Assembly (NCBI RefSeq): GCF_026212465.1
Contig: NC_080048.1
Coordinates: 35,727,971 to 35,791,970, forward strand
Direction: 5' to 3'
Source of the DNA: Amaranthus tricolor
Lineage: Eukaryota > Streptophyta > Magnoliopsida > Caryophyllales > Amaranthaceae
Length of the DNA stretch: 64,000 bases
A program made the position numbers and the translations under genes. The notes under the pieces are model-generated. The model made no database searches, had not been told where the DNA came from, and worked only from the letters and a program-made list of their open reading frames with translations. This document shows positions 1 through 11,927 of this stretch, piece by piece. Each line of letters begins with the position of its first letter. The first letter of the stretch is position 1.

Positions 1-1610
1 TTAGAAAACTGAAATTGGACTTAATTTGCTAAAATTAGGTGAAAATTTGATTCGGATTTATAACAGTTCGATTTACAATCGGTTCGGGTTTGTATCAGTT
101 CGATTAAAAACAGGGCTGCTGCTGATGCTCTGATTTTACTTGCTGTATATACTTGAGTAGGCTGAACTATGATGACTTGGTTTACACATATGCTGCTGTT
201 CTGAATGTTGCTTGTTGCACAGAGCCATGCCTTGCTGTTGCTAAATCAAGTTTCCCATAATCATCACATGTAAGGAAGAACGCTCTTGCCCTTACTTGCA
301 TAATGAACCACACCCATATGTTAAACAAGCTTACCAAGAAGATTAGTTTGTTTTTATTACCGAGACCCCATTCAACTTGTTGCACAATCTCTCACAATAA
401 TTTGTGTTCTAGCATAGATAATCTCTGATTATTACTAAAAAGATCTCACATCCATAAAAACAATACATTTTAAAATGCTTGTTCTTAGAAGTGTTCCTAG
501 CGGCCCTAGCTAGGTTGATAAACTCATAGTGAATCTTTGAGTACCACAAAAAGACCTCGGGTCTTAGTACTCGGAGAATTTTTGAGCACCACAAAAGACC
601 TCGTGACTAAGTACTCTTAATTTTTAATTGGTATTGTCAACTAAAATTTTCTTTTAGCACATTAGGTTGTATTAGATTCATTTTACTAGTAGCTAGGTCA
701 ATGTAAAACGTAAACTTTTATTTTAACTTGATTCAGATTTTTAGTTTTTTGATTTTTAGTATGCTCAAATCTAATTCAGTCCAAAATATTTCGATTTTAA
801 AAATTTTGATCTAAATCTAAACCAATCTATAAAAATTCTAAATTATATTTCTTGTTCTATTTGGATTGATTTACTTTACGGTTTTTATCTAAATCATTTT
901 CACCCCTATTGCCAACAATGAGTCCTAAATGGAATTATTTGAAAATAAATACTAAAATTAAAAATGAAAACTATTAAGTTTAATTGTTTGATTATTTAAG
1001 TATAGATGAACAATAGCATGTGATAATGACGTTGTGTATAGATCTTTTCTCACGATTTGATAACCACTTTCTCCGTCCTACATACTTAGTATTATATGCA
1101 ATTTTAATTTAGGAAAAATTACCTAAAATAATTTAATTATTTTTTAATTTTCCTATACCTACCTATTGATTAATCATAGATAATTCGAACTTTAAAAAGT
1201 ATTTGCCTAGAATAAACTCGGGTAATCGAATGACCTGCTATAATAGGTAATTTATCAAAAAAACGTAAACTGAAAATTAATGTAAAATTAGATTTAGTTA
1301 TTGAAAATTTATTTAAAAAATTCAAAATAATAAAAAAATCAATTTTTTCTTAAAAAATTGGCTATAGCAAGTCATCCGATTATCGGATTTACTCTAGGAA
1401 AATACTCCATGAAGTTGGAATTATTCATGGTCAATCAATAGGTGAGATTATTGTAGGAATAATCATCAAAACGTTAGATTATTCTAGGGAAGTTTTCCTT
1501 TAATTAATCTCATTCATTTTATATATATTTTTATTATTTTTGGACTATAACCCTCATTTTTATTTTAATCTCATCTTACAATATAATTATCTTTTAATTT
1601 CATTCACCTA
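1..1610. other. Intergenic AT-rich DNA, no gene seen
   Basis: No convincing coding region is seen. A small imperfect direct duplication of about 45 bp lies at about 536-625; both copies contain ACCACAAAA, GACCTCG and AGTACTC. The stretch at about 700-900 is low-complexity, with repeated TTTGATTT-like words, and may be a decayed transposon. Short open frames on the minus strand near 182-594 have no recognisable domain. Confidence 0.4.
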
Positions 1611-1617
1611 ATTTCAT

Positions 1618-2230
1618 CGACCGAGCAACCTTCCTACCATGCCTTGCTTCATTCAAGGCATGGTCTTCCATCCTAAGTGCAGCCATATGCTCCAAAGCGA
1701 TAACCTCTTGTGTCGACCCAAACTTCAATTCACCATATCTAGACATGATCTTCTTTCTCCGAAGTACAAGATAAAGCATGTTTGATTATGTGTTCAAAGT
1801 CATCAATATTATTAATAGTTTTGGTACTTGCTTCAACAATCTCCCCCTCAAGTCCAATACTCCCATCATCTTCAAATGTCAACTTTCTTGGTGTCCTAAT
1901 CACAACATCAACATTAGATTTGAGTATTAGCTCCCCCTCAAGACTAAACTCATTAACAACTTTCTTTGTGCACCACCGATCATGGTAGTCGCCATCAACA
2001 AATGTCACTCTTCTTGGTGTGACTTGAATCTTGCATCACTCTTCACATGATGTAAGTCTACGTACACTTCTTAGCAACACATGGCCAATATCGTCCATCA
2101 TTCCCTTTAAGTGCACTAAGCATCCCTTTGCCACCTTCAAGACTCCATCTCTTTCCCAATCTTTTTAACATCCTCAATAAGATTCAACTCTTCATCATCT
2201 TAGGTATATATCTCACGCCCTAAGCTTAGG
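1618..2230 (-). pseudogene. Degenerate transposon-derived coding segment
   Basis: Read on the minus strand, this block has coding character in shifting frames. One open stretch of 89 codons (2008-1739) contains the peptide TPRKLTFEDDGSIGLEGE. A segment near 2130 reads LKVAKGCLVHLKG, which resembles the region before the integrase zinc finger of Copia polyproteins. A second, shorter copy of 1618-1835 occurs at about 2995-3235 in the same orientation. Stops and frameshifts break the reading. A Copia origin is inference from one short resemblance; it could be another repeat class. Confidence 0.35.
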
Positions 2231-2994
2231 GCTGAACAAAGTTTTGTCTGAATCGCAAACCAAATTGGATCAAACCGTAATCTTAGTATTTAGTCTGATT
2301 TACGATCTAAGAGGTCTAGTATGTTTTCTTAAAAAAAAACACATTTTTAGGTCTGATCTCTATTTTTTATTTTTCAGACTAGATCGAAATCGTACTATTA
2401 CTGAAAACATAATTTTTTTAAAAAAGTAGCTCGCTACCTAGATATTTCGAGATGTAGGTATTTTTATATGGTAATATATTTGAATGATGTTGATGCAATC
2501 AACTAATTAAATTATTATATTTGGCGATTATAGTTGTGAAATATTTGAAGAAACACATATATTAATATAGAAAAAAAAATATAAAAATTAAGAAATATAG
2601 ACCAAACCAGACCATTATAGAACAATTTGGTCAAATTCAGTCTGGTGATTCAAACAGTCCAGTTCGGCCTGAAAAATTCCTAGACCAACATTTTTGGTTT
2701 TGCCTGATTTTAGTGTCAGGCCAGTCTAAACCGGAGTGTATGCACCCATACCAAAGCTTCCTCACCTCTCGTACACTTACTGTTTTTCTCTCACAAAGGT
2801 TTCAACAAACCCCAATAGCTTCAACAAACCATCTAAATGCACCTTAATTTCTACCATCTCTTTTCTACCAATCTCCAAGCTTTCCCTCACTCAACGTCCA
2901 CAGAAAATACACCAAACTTTGATACCAATTGAAAGAGGGAAAAAAAAGTGGTCGTTTGCTTTCTGATTACCATGTTCGAACGAGCCATCATTTG

Positions 2995-3235
2995 CTTGAC
3001 CGAGCAACCTAACCACCTTGTCTTGCCTCGTTCAAGGCATGGTCTTCCATCCTTAGTGAAGTCTCAGATGCTCCACATTGATCACCTCATGTGTCGACTC
3101 AAACCTTAATTCACCATAACCCGACACAACTTTATTTTCTTTCTACAACGTACAAGATAAAGCATGCTCGATTATGCGTTCAAAGTCATCTATACTATTA
3201 AGAGTTCGTACATGCTTTAACAAGATTAATTTTAA
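2995..3235 (-). repeat. Second copy of the 1618-1835 repeat
   Basis: The plus strand again shows GACCGAGCAACC, then TTCAAGGCATGGTCTTCC, CACCATA and AAGATAAAGCATG, in the same order and spacing as at 1618-1835. The copy is diverged and lacks the longer open frame. The 2240-2740 stretch between the copies is AT-rich and shows no gene. Confidence 0.55.
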
Positions 3236-3682
3236 TCATATGGGTCTATTTTTCAGCAAAAACGGTCTACTTTTCAACAAACAATAAGTAGTTTGGTGAT
3301 TAATATTTAAAGTTTTTTTAAAAAATATACCCACAAGCTTGTAGGCAAATTTTAGTTGGTAAACCTTTTCAATTGTCAACATACTTCATCCTTGTAGGGA
3401 ACTTGTTAATAAAAGCAAACATATATAATACTTGTAGGAAATTTGTTGATAATTACCAACAAGAGAAATTCATTTCGGTATATATTGGTGTTTTTTTCAA
3501 TAAAAATTACATATTAATTAGAGCTTTTTGATTAAATCTCTTAAACAAAAAACCCAAAATACAATTGGTATAACTTCAGCGTACAAATGCTTGAACCAAC
3601 TTCGGCATCAGAACATAGTGCAACAACAATAAGCCTCTTATTAGAGACATCAAAACATATATATATATATAAATCTTGATGA

Positions 3683-3686
<4 letters not shown>

Positions 3687-3768
<82 letters not shown>
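3687..3768. repeat. (TA)n microsatellite
   Basis: About 82 bp of uninterrupted TA dinucleotides, preceded by a shorter TA run at 3658-3670. The open frame that spans it translates only to isoleucine-tyrosine repeats and is not a gene. Confidence 0.95.
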
Positions 3769-3769
<1 letters not shown>

Positions 3770-4159
3770 CTCAACATAATACATACATTAATAATAATGC
3801 AAGGTAAAAAGTTCTTGAAAGACTACTTCACCCAATTCAGCAATTTTGTAGTAGGTCAATAATCAGAATCTGAAATCATGAAAAAGTCACTAAGACGAAA
3901 ACTATAAATTAAAACAATAATAACAACTTGAATAGTTTTATAGTTGTTGCCTTTTAAATGACAAACCTATAATAAATTAAATAAAATAAATGTTTATTAA
4001 AATTTTAAGAATATTATGATTGTTATAAATAATTATTAAGTTAGTTGGGTCATAAAATTATTTTTTGAAGCCATTTTTGTATTTTTATTAGTTTATATGC
4101 ATTTTTAATCATTTAGCAATTATTAGAAACACCAACGCTCATACTATTTATTAAAAAAT

Positions 4160-4345
4160 CAACATTTAAATTGAGGATGCGTTTGATAAATAGTTTTGGT
4201 TCACTCTTAGTTTTTTAGTTGGTTAAACATTCAAACTAGTTTAAACAACTAGTTCAAGTAGTTGGTTTATCCATCTTCAAACTGCTTAAAACAACCAAGT
4301 GTTTCGGTTAATAGTTGGGGAAAATAACTTTTGGCAATAGTCATT
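4160..4345. mobile_element. MITE-like repeat, copy 1
   Basis: Starts near GCGTTTGATAAATAG and ends near CAATAGTCATTTGTTAAC, giving weakly inverted ends. The internal words TAGTTGGTTTATCCA and CAAACTG recur in the same order at 6003-6180. The length of about 180 bp, AT-richness and lack of coding fit a non-autonomous DNA transposon, possibly hAT-related. No clear target-site duplication was found. Confidence 0.45.
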
Positions 4346-4682
4346 TGTTAACCAGACTCTATATATATATGACTCTTATGATTGGCTTTGACACTATTGA
4401 ATTATAAGGTACTACTTCCATTCCTAAAATTATTCTTCACGGCAATTAAGAAATATAGAATCTTTTAGATATTGGATATATTATTTTTACTAAATAATAA
4501 ATTTAACGGAGGAAAAGTAGAAATCATAAGCATTAATAACATATAAAATAAAGTTGACGGAAAAAATATAGGGACTATAACTATTAAAATAATGTTTTAA
4601 TAAGTTAATGGAAATTATATTGGGACCCACAATATAAAATGTTAAAATAAAGTTAATGAAAAATATGTAGGGGGCAAAATTT

Positions 4683-4956
4683 TGTTAGAGTATTATAACA
4701 TATCATGAGACATCTACCATTAGCCTAAGTTTTTAGTTGAATTCGTTCCTTAAAATGATATTAGAAGTCAATGTGACAAAAAGTTACGAGTTTAAATCTC
4801 AACCACCCCTCATTTTAAGTGGAATATTCAGCGCCTATGCGCATCCATACCTCTAGCCCAATGGGCTCTCTTATGAGGGAACGTGTTAGAGTATATAACA
4901 TATCCTAGGGCATCAACCATCAACTCAAACTTTTGGTTGAATTGGTTCCTTTAGAT
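4683..4956 (+). mobile_element. TRIM-type miniature LTR element, diverged copy
   Basis: Two direct repeats of about 73 bp, at 4683-4755 and 4884-4956, both start TGTTAGAGTA and contain TTGAATT.GTTCCTT. The sequence after the left repeat, TGATATTAGAAG, is a decayed primer-binding site (compare TGGTATTAGAG in the sister copy at 58621-58905). There is no coding capacity. The layout (short LTR, tRNA-Met-like PBS, about 125 bp, purine-rich stretch, short LTR) is that of terminal-repeat retrotransposons in miniature. No target-site duplication was confirmed for this copy. Confidence 0.7.
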
Positions 4957-5053
4957 AATATAACAATAACCCAAAATAGCAAATAAGGGAACAAGTGAAA
5001 TTAATGAAAAAAAAAAAAAAAAACCTTTTGGTTTGGTGAGTAAGAAAAGATGA

Positions 5054-5593
5054 TCAAATGGGTCCATCAATCCACTCAATACGGGTATTGGTGCCAATAG
5101 TATTCATCATCATCGAGCTCTCTTCGTATCGTCGAATTTGATCATGAGCAAGTTGAACACGAAGGTTACTTAAATGTTGTTTTTGAGAAATACCAGGAGG
5201 CGGAGTAGAACTATACTTATTATAACTTGGTCTTGCTCTTTGAACCCTAATAACATTTACATTATCGGTCCCTATTGTGCCAATCATTTCTAAATTCTCT
5301 GCGGCTCGTCGAATTTGATTATGAGCTTGTTCAACACGAAGATTGCTTAAATATTGTTCTCGAGATATTTGATTTGGATAGTTGTACGGATAGCTGTTAT
5401 CGGTGTAGTTAGGAGGTGGGTTAAAATGAGTATTATGGATATTATTTTGAGGTTGACTACTTGATTGACTTTGATGAAACCTTTGATTTTGTGCTTGTTC
5501 GGCTTCCGCCTTTTCAATGGCTTCCTTAATTATTTTGTTGGCTTCATTAATTTGTTTTGTGCCTTCTTCAATGAGACGGCGAAAAAAGCCCAT
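5054..5593 (-). CDS. Small unrecognised protein with an internal repeat, 179 aa
   Basis: I do not recognise this gene. It is a single open frame that starts at an ATG (5593) and reads MGFFRRLIEEG. Residues 1-35 look like an amphipathic helix rich in K, E and A. Residues 36-75 are Q/N/S/P-rich and probably disordered. Two related blocks follow, at residues 76-108 and 135-168, each with the pattern IS..Q.LSNLRV..AH.QIRR followed by TIGT. No signal peptide or membrane segment is seen. A TATA-like AAAATATATG lies on the minus strand at about 5670-5680. It has no visible partner gene and lies between two copies of a MITE-like repeat and beside a TRIM. The internal duplication and clean frame argue that it is real, but it could be lineage-specific. 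Confidence 0.55.
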   Translation of the reverse strand: MGFFRRLIEEGTKQINEANKIIKEAIEKAEAEQAQNQRFHQSQSSSQPQNNIHNTHFNPPPNYTDNSYPYNYPNQISREQYLSNLRVEQAHNQIRRAAENLEMIGTIGTDNVNVIRVQRARPSYNKYSSTPPPGISQKQHLSNLRVQLAHDQIRRYEESSMMMNTIGTNTRIEWIDGPI

Positions 5594-6002
5594 TGATCAA
5601 ATTTGATTGTGAAAATTAAACAAGATTTTGATTTTGATTTAAAGTAGGGGTTTTTTTTGGTGTTTATCATATATTTTCTTACCTATTTATTAAGGAGGGT
5701 ACCTCAACGTGGGGGGTGCAATATAGATGCAATGTATCCAACTACTCAAGTTGGGATTTTCTTTAATTTGATTAAGTTGGAAAAGGGTTGACTTGGTTAA
5801 GTCAACGAAACCTAAAATGAAACTTGGTTGATGGAATTTTAAGACTAACTAATTGGAGTCACTTCAAATTAATGTTGGTAGGGTCGTCTTGAAAATTTTT
5901 AGAGTTTTAAGTAAAACTAAATATTCACTGCAACATAATATATTTTTAGTGGAATATATTTAGTGATATTTAAATTTTAAAAAAAATAAATATTTAAATT
6001 GT

Positions 6003-6180
6003 GGGTGTGTTGGATATAAAATAGATTTTTAGTTCACTTTTATTTTTTTATAGTCGAGCAAAACTTAAAATTGATTTGAACAACTACTTTATAAGTAGTT
6101 GGTTTATCCACCAACAAACTGTTTAAATAAGCTAACAATTTCTGTTTATAGTTTCGGACAATAGCTTTTTCTAGAGCTGT
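6003..6180. mobile_element. MITE-like repeat, copy 2
   Basis: Same family and orientation as 4160-4345: it begins GTGTGTTGGATATAAAATAG, contains TAGTTGGTTTATCCACC and ends near GGACAATAGC. The two copies bracket the 179-residue gene. Boundaries are approximate. Confidence 0.45.
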
Positions 6181-6339
6181 TTATGGCTGCGCTACTTGTC
6201 AGACTCGATCCACCCGAATCAAAAAACAAGTGGGTTTGTTGGCAAAAAAAATTAATATTTTGACTGGTACTTTAAGCCCACTTTTTCAACATTTATTATA
6301 TATCACTTTTTCATCTATGTAAAAATATTATAATTCTTT

Positions 6340-7047
6340 TGAAAGAGAATGGCTTGGACCCAACAATGGTAGAATAAGATGTAAAAGATGAATGAAAACA
6401 GAGAATAAACAAGAGGATAATAAACAATCAACAGAATGTGTTTATGAGGTATCTATGGATACTTCCTCTCAAAAATGATTCCTTTCATTAATATATTCAA
6501 CAATACACTAATGACAAACCAAACACACTTGAGAACAAGCTTTCAAGATAGTGATTCCATTCAACGATGGAGATCACCCACAATCTAATACAAAGAAGAA
6601 GAAAGTCTAATGGTTCTCAAGCCCTAGCCTCTCTCATGTGTATTAGCCTCACTCCTATACCCTAATGATGCTCTAAGACCCCCTTATATAGTCCCATAAC
6701 ATATTAGAAAGCCATAGGACAAATTCTTAAAGACCCACTATAAACCGAGAAAAACAAAACCTCGCGTTTTTGAGGTGCTGTAATCCGCTCGACCTGGTCG
6801 AGCGAATGTTCAGAGCCTTCTATTCTTCTCGCCAGCTGCTGCCTCGATCGAGCACACATTTACTTGTGCTTTGCCTCGTTCAAGGCACAAGTCATACCTC
6901 ATATTGTACACTCCCTTACCTTCACCAAGGCCTCCCTTATGCACAATATCCATATCCTTCGTTGAATCATCACCATGACACATCTAAGGCTCTCTTGTGT
7001 TGCTCACAACACCATCTCATTTGGTAGATTGGGCACTTGCTCTAACA
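6340..7047 (-). mobile_element. Solo LTR, 708 bp, TSD TCTTT
   Basis: The block begins TG and ends CA on the plus strand and is flanked on both sides by TCTTT (6335-6339 and 7048-7052), a perfect 5-bp target-site duplication. On the minus strand a TATA-like CTATATAAGGGGG at about 6680-6692 gives the transcriptional direction. No primer-binding site or polypurine tract adjoins it, so this is a solo LTR left by LTR-LTR recombination. The open frame at 6770-7027 lies inside the LTR and is not a gene. Confidence 0.85.
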
Positions 7048-7730
7048 TCTTTTTTAGTATATAAATTAAAATTAAGTATATCAAATTAAAAAGTTAAGCA
7101 CCAAAATAATAGGGCTTTGATCCGTCGCTCATACTACTCTTATAAAGAGCAGGCCCTAAAAATTATTTAAACCGAAAATAATAAGTATTGAACTTAGTTT
7201 ATAATATAGAGTAAAAGATAAATCAATGAGTTTTGCTTTACTACGCATATAGTGGAGTAATTGTATTATTTAACCCATATACTAATAATTTGTAATATTA
7301 AGCAATTTAACCTTTATATAAGACGTATCTCACGATGATACTTGATTACTTTCTCATATAAGAATTTGTACATTAAGATAGCAAATTCTTCCACAAGATA
7401 ATCCAAGCATGGGAGATAGTGATATTTTACCCCTCTATTAATATTTCCATTTGCATCTTGTATAGTGTTTGTTCAAAATTCAATATCTATAAATGCATTT
7501 TATAAATATTATCAAATAATTTTATATTTGAGTTCGAAAGTTAATGACAATAAAATTACTTGAACTATGACCTCACAGCTATAGCGTTAAGGACACCACC
7601 CCAAAGCCTAAGAAGGTAATAACGCCATAGAAGTTTTCTAACGCAACTCACTGACACAGTTATATACAATCTTAGCTAGCTGCAAAGTAACTAGTGTTGT
7701 TTTCCATTATACTTGTCATTATCACTGCAG
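7048..7730. other. Intergenic, no gene seen
   Basis: AT-rich DNA between the solo LTR and the second exon of ARF-like relic D. No domain, RNA gene or clear repeat was recognised. Confidence 0.4.
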
Positions 7731-8579
7731 ACTCTTGATCACTAGGCTACAATTCCAGTTCCCATGGACTCATGTCCTTCTGCAAGTTCGGCATCTTCTC
7801 AAGAATCTCAGGACTTACATGCCATACAATCTTCAAATTGAATTCAACAAGGGTAAGATTGTATATATCCAATTAGTGCCTTCTTTTAATGAGTAAAGAA
7901 GGTCAATACATCGGAAACAACATTTGCATTTATTAGTTTTATAATTATTCATTAACAAGGACTAAAAACAGTTGGTATGCCGATTAACTTTTCCCATCAC
8001 TAAATAGTTGAAAATTTTTGACTGAATTTCCTACTACTTTGTGATAGTCGAAATTTCGACTACAAACTATATTAGTTAAAAATTATGATTATTTTTGCTT
8101 CTGTGCAGTTAAATAGTCGGATTTTTTTCGACTAAATTTTCAACTAATACAATGATAGCCGAAAATTTTGAAAAATTTAAAATGGAAAAGAGATGGAAAT
8201 TACCTGACCTTGTTTCAAACTATATTCCAACCGAAACTTGTTCGAAAATTCCTAACAGCTTTATCCCACCATATTTTGGTAGAAAAAATTTCCGTCTGAT
8301 TTACGGGCTATATTTTGGCAGTGAAAAAATATTTCCGACTTTAGTTTTTTTCTATAATTTTCAATTAAAAGTTATTTTTTTGACATTAATATTAAATAAT
8401 CTTTAATCAATTATGAATTTAATTTTTTTAATTTCATTTTAATAAGTTTGATAATTTTTATGCTACTAACGAACACCATATACATACAACCAAAAATAAA
8501 AAACGACAATTAATATATACTTATATGACAGATACTATATTATACTATTTGGACTAATATATATAGTTCTACCAAGTTA

Positions 8580-8944
8580 CTCCCTCCGTTCCTTTTTGAT
8601 CTTCCACATTACTATAACGGGTAGTTTCAAAAGTTCTTCCACTTTAGAATACTTTCTATTTTTAGAAAGTTTTTATCTCACTTTTACCCCTTAAAATCCC
8701 CCTTTTCTTTTAATGTACCCATTTTCTTTTATTATAATTATTTTCTCTCTCATACTTCCAATACAATCATTACTTCACACTACTATTTAATTAAAATAAT
8801 ACCCACTACAACCTCATACTTCCAATACAATCATTACTTTCCACTATTATATAATTAAAATAATGCCCACTATCACCAAAGATTCTCTTTTTCTTAATCT
8901 TTGTGAAATACCCAAATAGGAAGAACAAATAGGAACGGAAGGAG
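8580..8944. mobile_element. Stowaway-like MITE in the intron of relic D
   Basis: Ends CTCCCTCCGTTCC and GGAACGGAAGGAG are inverted, with TA on both outer sides, as in Stowaway/Tc1-mariner MITEs. The interior holds a direct duplication of about 65 bp (ACTTCCAATACAATCATTAC occurs at about 8754 and 8819). No coding capacity. Confidence 0.8.
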
Positions 8945-9413
8945 TACCTCTTTGTTAATTAATTTCATTATTAATAAGAAGTAAAGGTTGTTAGGAAATA
9001 TTATACGTGATACGTTAAGTAGTTAGAAACCTCACAAAGTGATAATAATTACTATAAACTTGCTTTTTGACGATGGACAATAAAGCAATTATACCTGAAT
9101 TAAGCACCCGCCACCAAGTATCCGGCCAAGACTCATCATTTTGACGATGGACAATATTCAAAAGTCTTCCATTATGCCACCACTTTATCGGCACACCATC
9201 AGCCCCCAACTCATACGCCAACTTTACCGGCATTTGACGTCTCCAACTAATACGCCGAGCATTATCCACTTTTACCTTGGACACAACAAACTCGTTAGGT
9301 AAAGAAGAAGCATTTTCGTTCCTTGATCACATATTTCTTCTTGTTCATCAACCAAAATTTTTGTTAATGCTTTCCATATTTCTTCTTCTACTTCTTGTTC
9401 ATGATTTGACTAC

Positions 9414-9533
9414 GACGACGATGCTGACGCCATTGAAGGAGTATGTTTTGTGTATGATTTGTTTTTTTTAAGAGACGACGATGCCGACGCCATTGAAGGA
9501 GTATGTTTTGTGTATGATTTGTTTTTTTTAGAG
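9414..9533 (-). repeat. 60-bp tandem duplication of the start region of relic D
   Basis: Two nearly identical units with a 60-bp period (9414-9473 and 9474-9533). Each carries an ATG and the preceding leader sequence. The period is a multiple of three, so the duplication kept the frame. Confidence 0.85.
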
Positions 9534-9656
9534 ATTGAATGCAATCTTGAATGTAAAGTAAGTTTAGTTTGTTATTGATCAATTAATTTACTACATTATA
9601 TTTGTATTTAGTAGAGAAATTTTCGGCTTTTTCACATGGTAGACAAATCTTTTTCT

Positions 9657-10918
9657 AAGAGCATCCTTATTGATGATCAAATTTTAGATCATATGTCCAG
9701 ACTAGAGGTAAAATGCTCTTAGTGGTGATCTAATATGAGATTGGTTGTGGAAAAGATTGGCAAAAAATGGTCATCATGTGACTCGTTCACTCAAACGGTC
9801 ACTCCATTTTTTTCAGTAACTATGCCATGTGTCTAGCGATGATTGGCTAAGAAATGAAGCAATTCTGCTGCCTGACACACAGCTGCCCTGCCTTTCCAAG
9901 TGGCGCCTTATCATTGGATAAAAAAAATTAGCCCTATATTAATTTAAAGGGCTATTTTCTTAATTAATTAGATTTTTTTAAAAAATAAAGTATATCAATG
10001 TTTATATTGTTTCGAGATCTATAATATGAGACCAATTTTGATATTTTTTGACATAATTTCAAATTATATTAAGTTTGTACACAAAAATTTTATTCTTTTT
10101 TTAATTTGTGTATTTATTTTCTATGTGAGCATTATAATTTTTATTTGAATTTTGATGAATTTCGGTAATTATTATTGATGTATATAAATTTATATATATT
10201 TTAATTAAATAAAAAATTATATTAATTAAGTTTGTGCATGAAAATAATATAGGAAAAAATAAAGATAAATATTAGATAAATTAAAAGAAAGAAAGTATAG
10301 TCAAGTAGATAAAAAGTAAGAGGTTTAAAAAAAAAAGATGAAAAGTAAGAGAGCATTGTTAATAAAATTAGGTTGAAAGATGAACTTTTAGGAGAGAGAA
10401 AAATTATGAAATAGTGTAATGACCTTTTTTTGGGTCACCATTAATTTTTTTAATTTGTGTATTTATTTTCTATGTGCGCATTATAATTTTTATTTGAATT
10501 TAATGAATTTCGGTAATTATTATTGATGTATACAAATTTATATATATTTTAATTAAATAAAAAATTATATTAATTAAATTTGTAAGAGAAAATAATATAG
10601 GAAAAAATAAAGATAAATTTAAAATAAATTAAGAAAAAGAAAGTATAGTAGAGTAGATAAAAAGTAAGAGGTTTTCAAAAAAAAAAAAAGATAAAAAGTA
10701 AGAGAGAGTTGTTGATAAAATTAGGTTGAAAGATGAACTTTTAGGAGAAAGAAAAATTATGAAATAGTGTGATGACTTTTTTTTGGGTCACCATTAAAGA
10801 TGCTATAATCCATCTTTCGTCCATAGATTTTCAACTGATAAGGCAGATCTAAAATAAAATCGTCCATGTTTAAGTATTATTTTAAAAAAATGTTGATCTG
10901 GAATAATGCTCTCACACA
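9657..10918. mobile_element. MITE-like element with a nested tandem duplication
   Basis: The left end AGAGCATCCTTATTGATGATC and a region near 10785-10806 (GGTCACCATTAAAGATGCT) are imperfect inverted repeats of a GAGCATC-type terminus, common in Harbinger-like MITEs. A second such terminus (AATGCTCTC) occurs at about 10904-10912. Two direct copies of about 349 bp lie inside. No coding region. The outer boundaries and the family are tentative. Confidence 0.4.
10096..10799. repeat. Two direct tandem copies, 349-bp period
   Basis: TAATTTGTGTATTTATTTTC starts at 10102 and again at 10451. The copies stay alignable to their ends, where both read TTTTTTTGGGTCACCATTA. The copies differ by scattered substitutions and small indels. 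Confidence 0.85.
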
Positions 10919-11659
10919 CCAATATTTTAATCTAACTAGTATACTTATTAGTATATTTAGAGATATAACTTATTAAATAATGATGTCAGTTGACAACATT
11001 AAATAAGGCTACATCCACTTATGTCAACTGACAACTGACAAGTAAATCCACATAATGTACAAATTGCAGCTTACATGGTACAACAGTGTATAGCTTAAGT
11101 TCCTCGACTCAGATTCCTAACCTCAGCCTCATTCAAAAACCCTAATGCTTATTTGTAAAACCCAAAAATTTTAGGCAAAACTTTATAATTTTGTTTATCC
11201 TAAAATAATAACTCTTAATAAAGATTAGTTACTTACAAGTAAATATTTTTATTTTTATTTTTTTGTTGAAAGGGATAAATTAAAATTTGTATATTAGATC
11301 GTAATAAATAATAAGCTTTTTATTTTTTTTTATTTTTTCTATAACTCCTATGGAAAAATTATCCATTGGATGTCTTAGGTATGCTTAGTTCCACTTATAA
11401 ATTATAATAAATTAGTAAGTTTTGCTAATGATAATACTAATGATTTATTGTTGTTTAGAATTGACTTATACATACTTAACTTTTAAATCAATATAGATAA
11501 ATAAAAAAAATGTTAATTAAAATGACTTAAAGGTCGGAGGTATAAGTAATCATTGTGGAGTGATAAATGTAAAGATTGAGGAGGTTGTAACTCTTATCAT
11601 TATTAGTTCACCTAAACCTCAATTTATGATTATAGATAAGTAATACTACAAAAGTGAAG

Positions 11660-11927
11660 CTCTCAAATGTTTAATTCATCATTTTAATGTTTAATTCACC
11701 GTTTTATTCTTTAACGCACTTAAATGTTATAATAATTTTGTTTTCATTCAAATTTTTGGCATTATAAATTTCAAACGATGCATTTCAAGCACTAATAAAT
11801 AATTGTATGTTTAAGGTTATGAAAAACTTAAATGTAAAAATTAGATGCTTCCATGTGGAAAATTCTTAGAAATAAGTGCTATCAGTAATGTTTCATAAAA
11901 CCTTAATGCTACCATGTGGAATTTCAC
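11660..11927. mobile_element. Decayed copy of the CCATGTGGAATTTC inverted-repeat family
   Basis: The right end carries GATGCTTCCATGTGGAAAA and then ATGCTACCATGTGGAATTTC, matching the right arm of the intact element at 60549-60973. Inside, TTTAATTCATCATTTTAATG also matches. The left arm is not clearly preserved. Confidence 0.5.

Larger units (their letters stand above)
7747..9533 (-). pseudogene. ARF-like relic D: B3 domain deleted
   Basis: Minus-strand remnant of the same family as genes A-C. From 9533 downward it has a start region (KHTPSM-type), duplicated in tandem with a 60-bp period. A stop follows soon after the second start, then the segment EVEEEIWKALTKILVDEQ. The sequence then jumps directly to the ARF domain (EFVV.KVKVDNARRISWRR at about 9290), so the whole B3 domain is missing. 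Exon 1 ends near WWRVL, where an extra AATT shifts the frame just before the splice donor at 9094. Exon 2 survives at 7830-7747 (MSPWELEL, then a stop). The intron (9094-7831) contains a Stowaway-like MITE. A functional product is very unlikely. Confidence 0.85.

Noticed and set aside
3541..3777. 78-codon open frame
   Set aside because: Mostly Ile-Tyr from a (TA)n microsatellite; not a gene.
6770..7027. 85-codon open frame
   Set aside because: Lies within the solo LTR 6340-7047.
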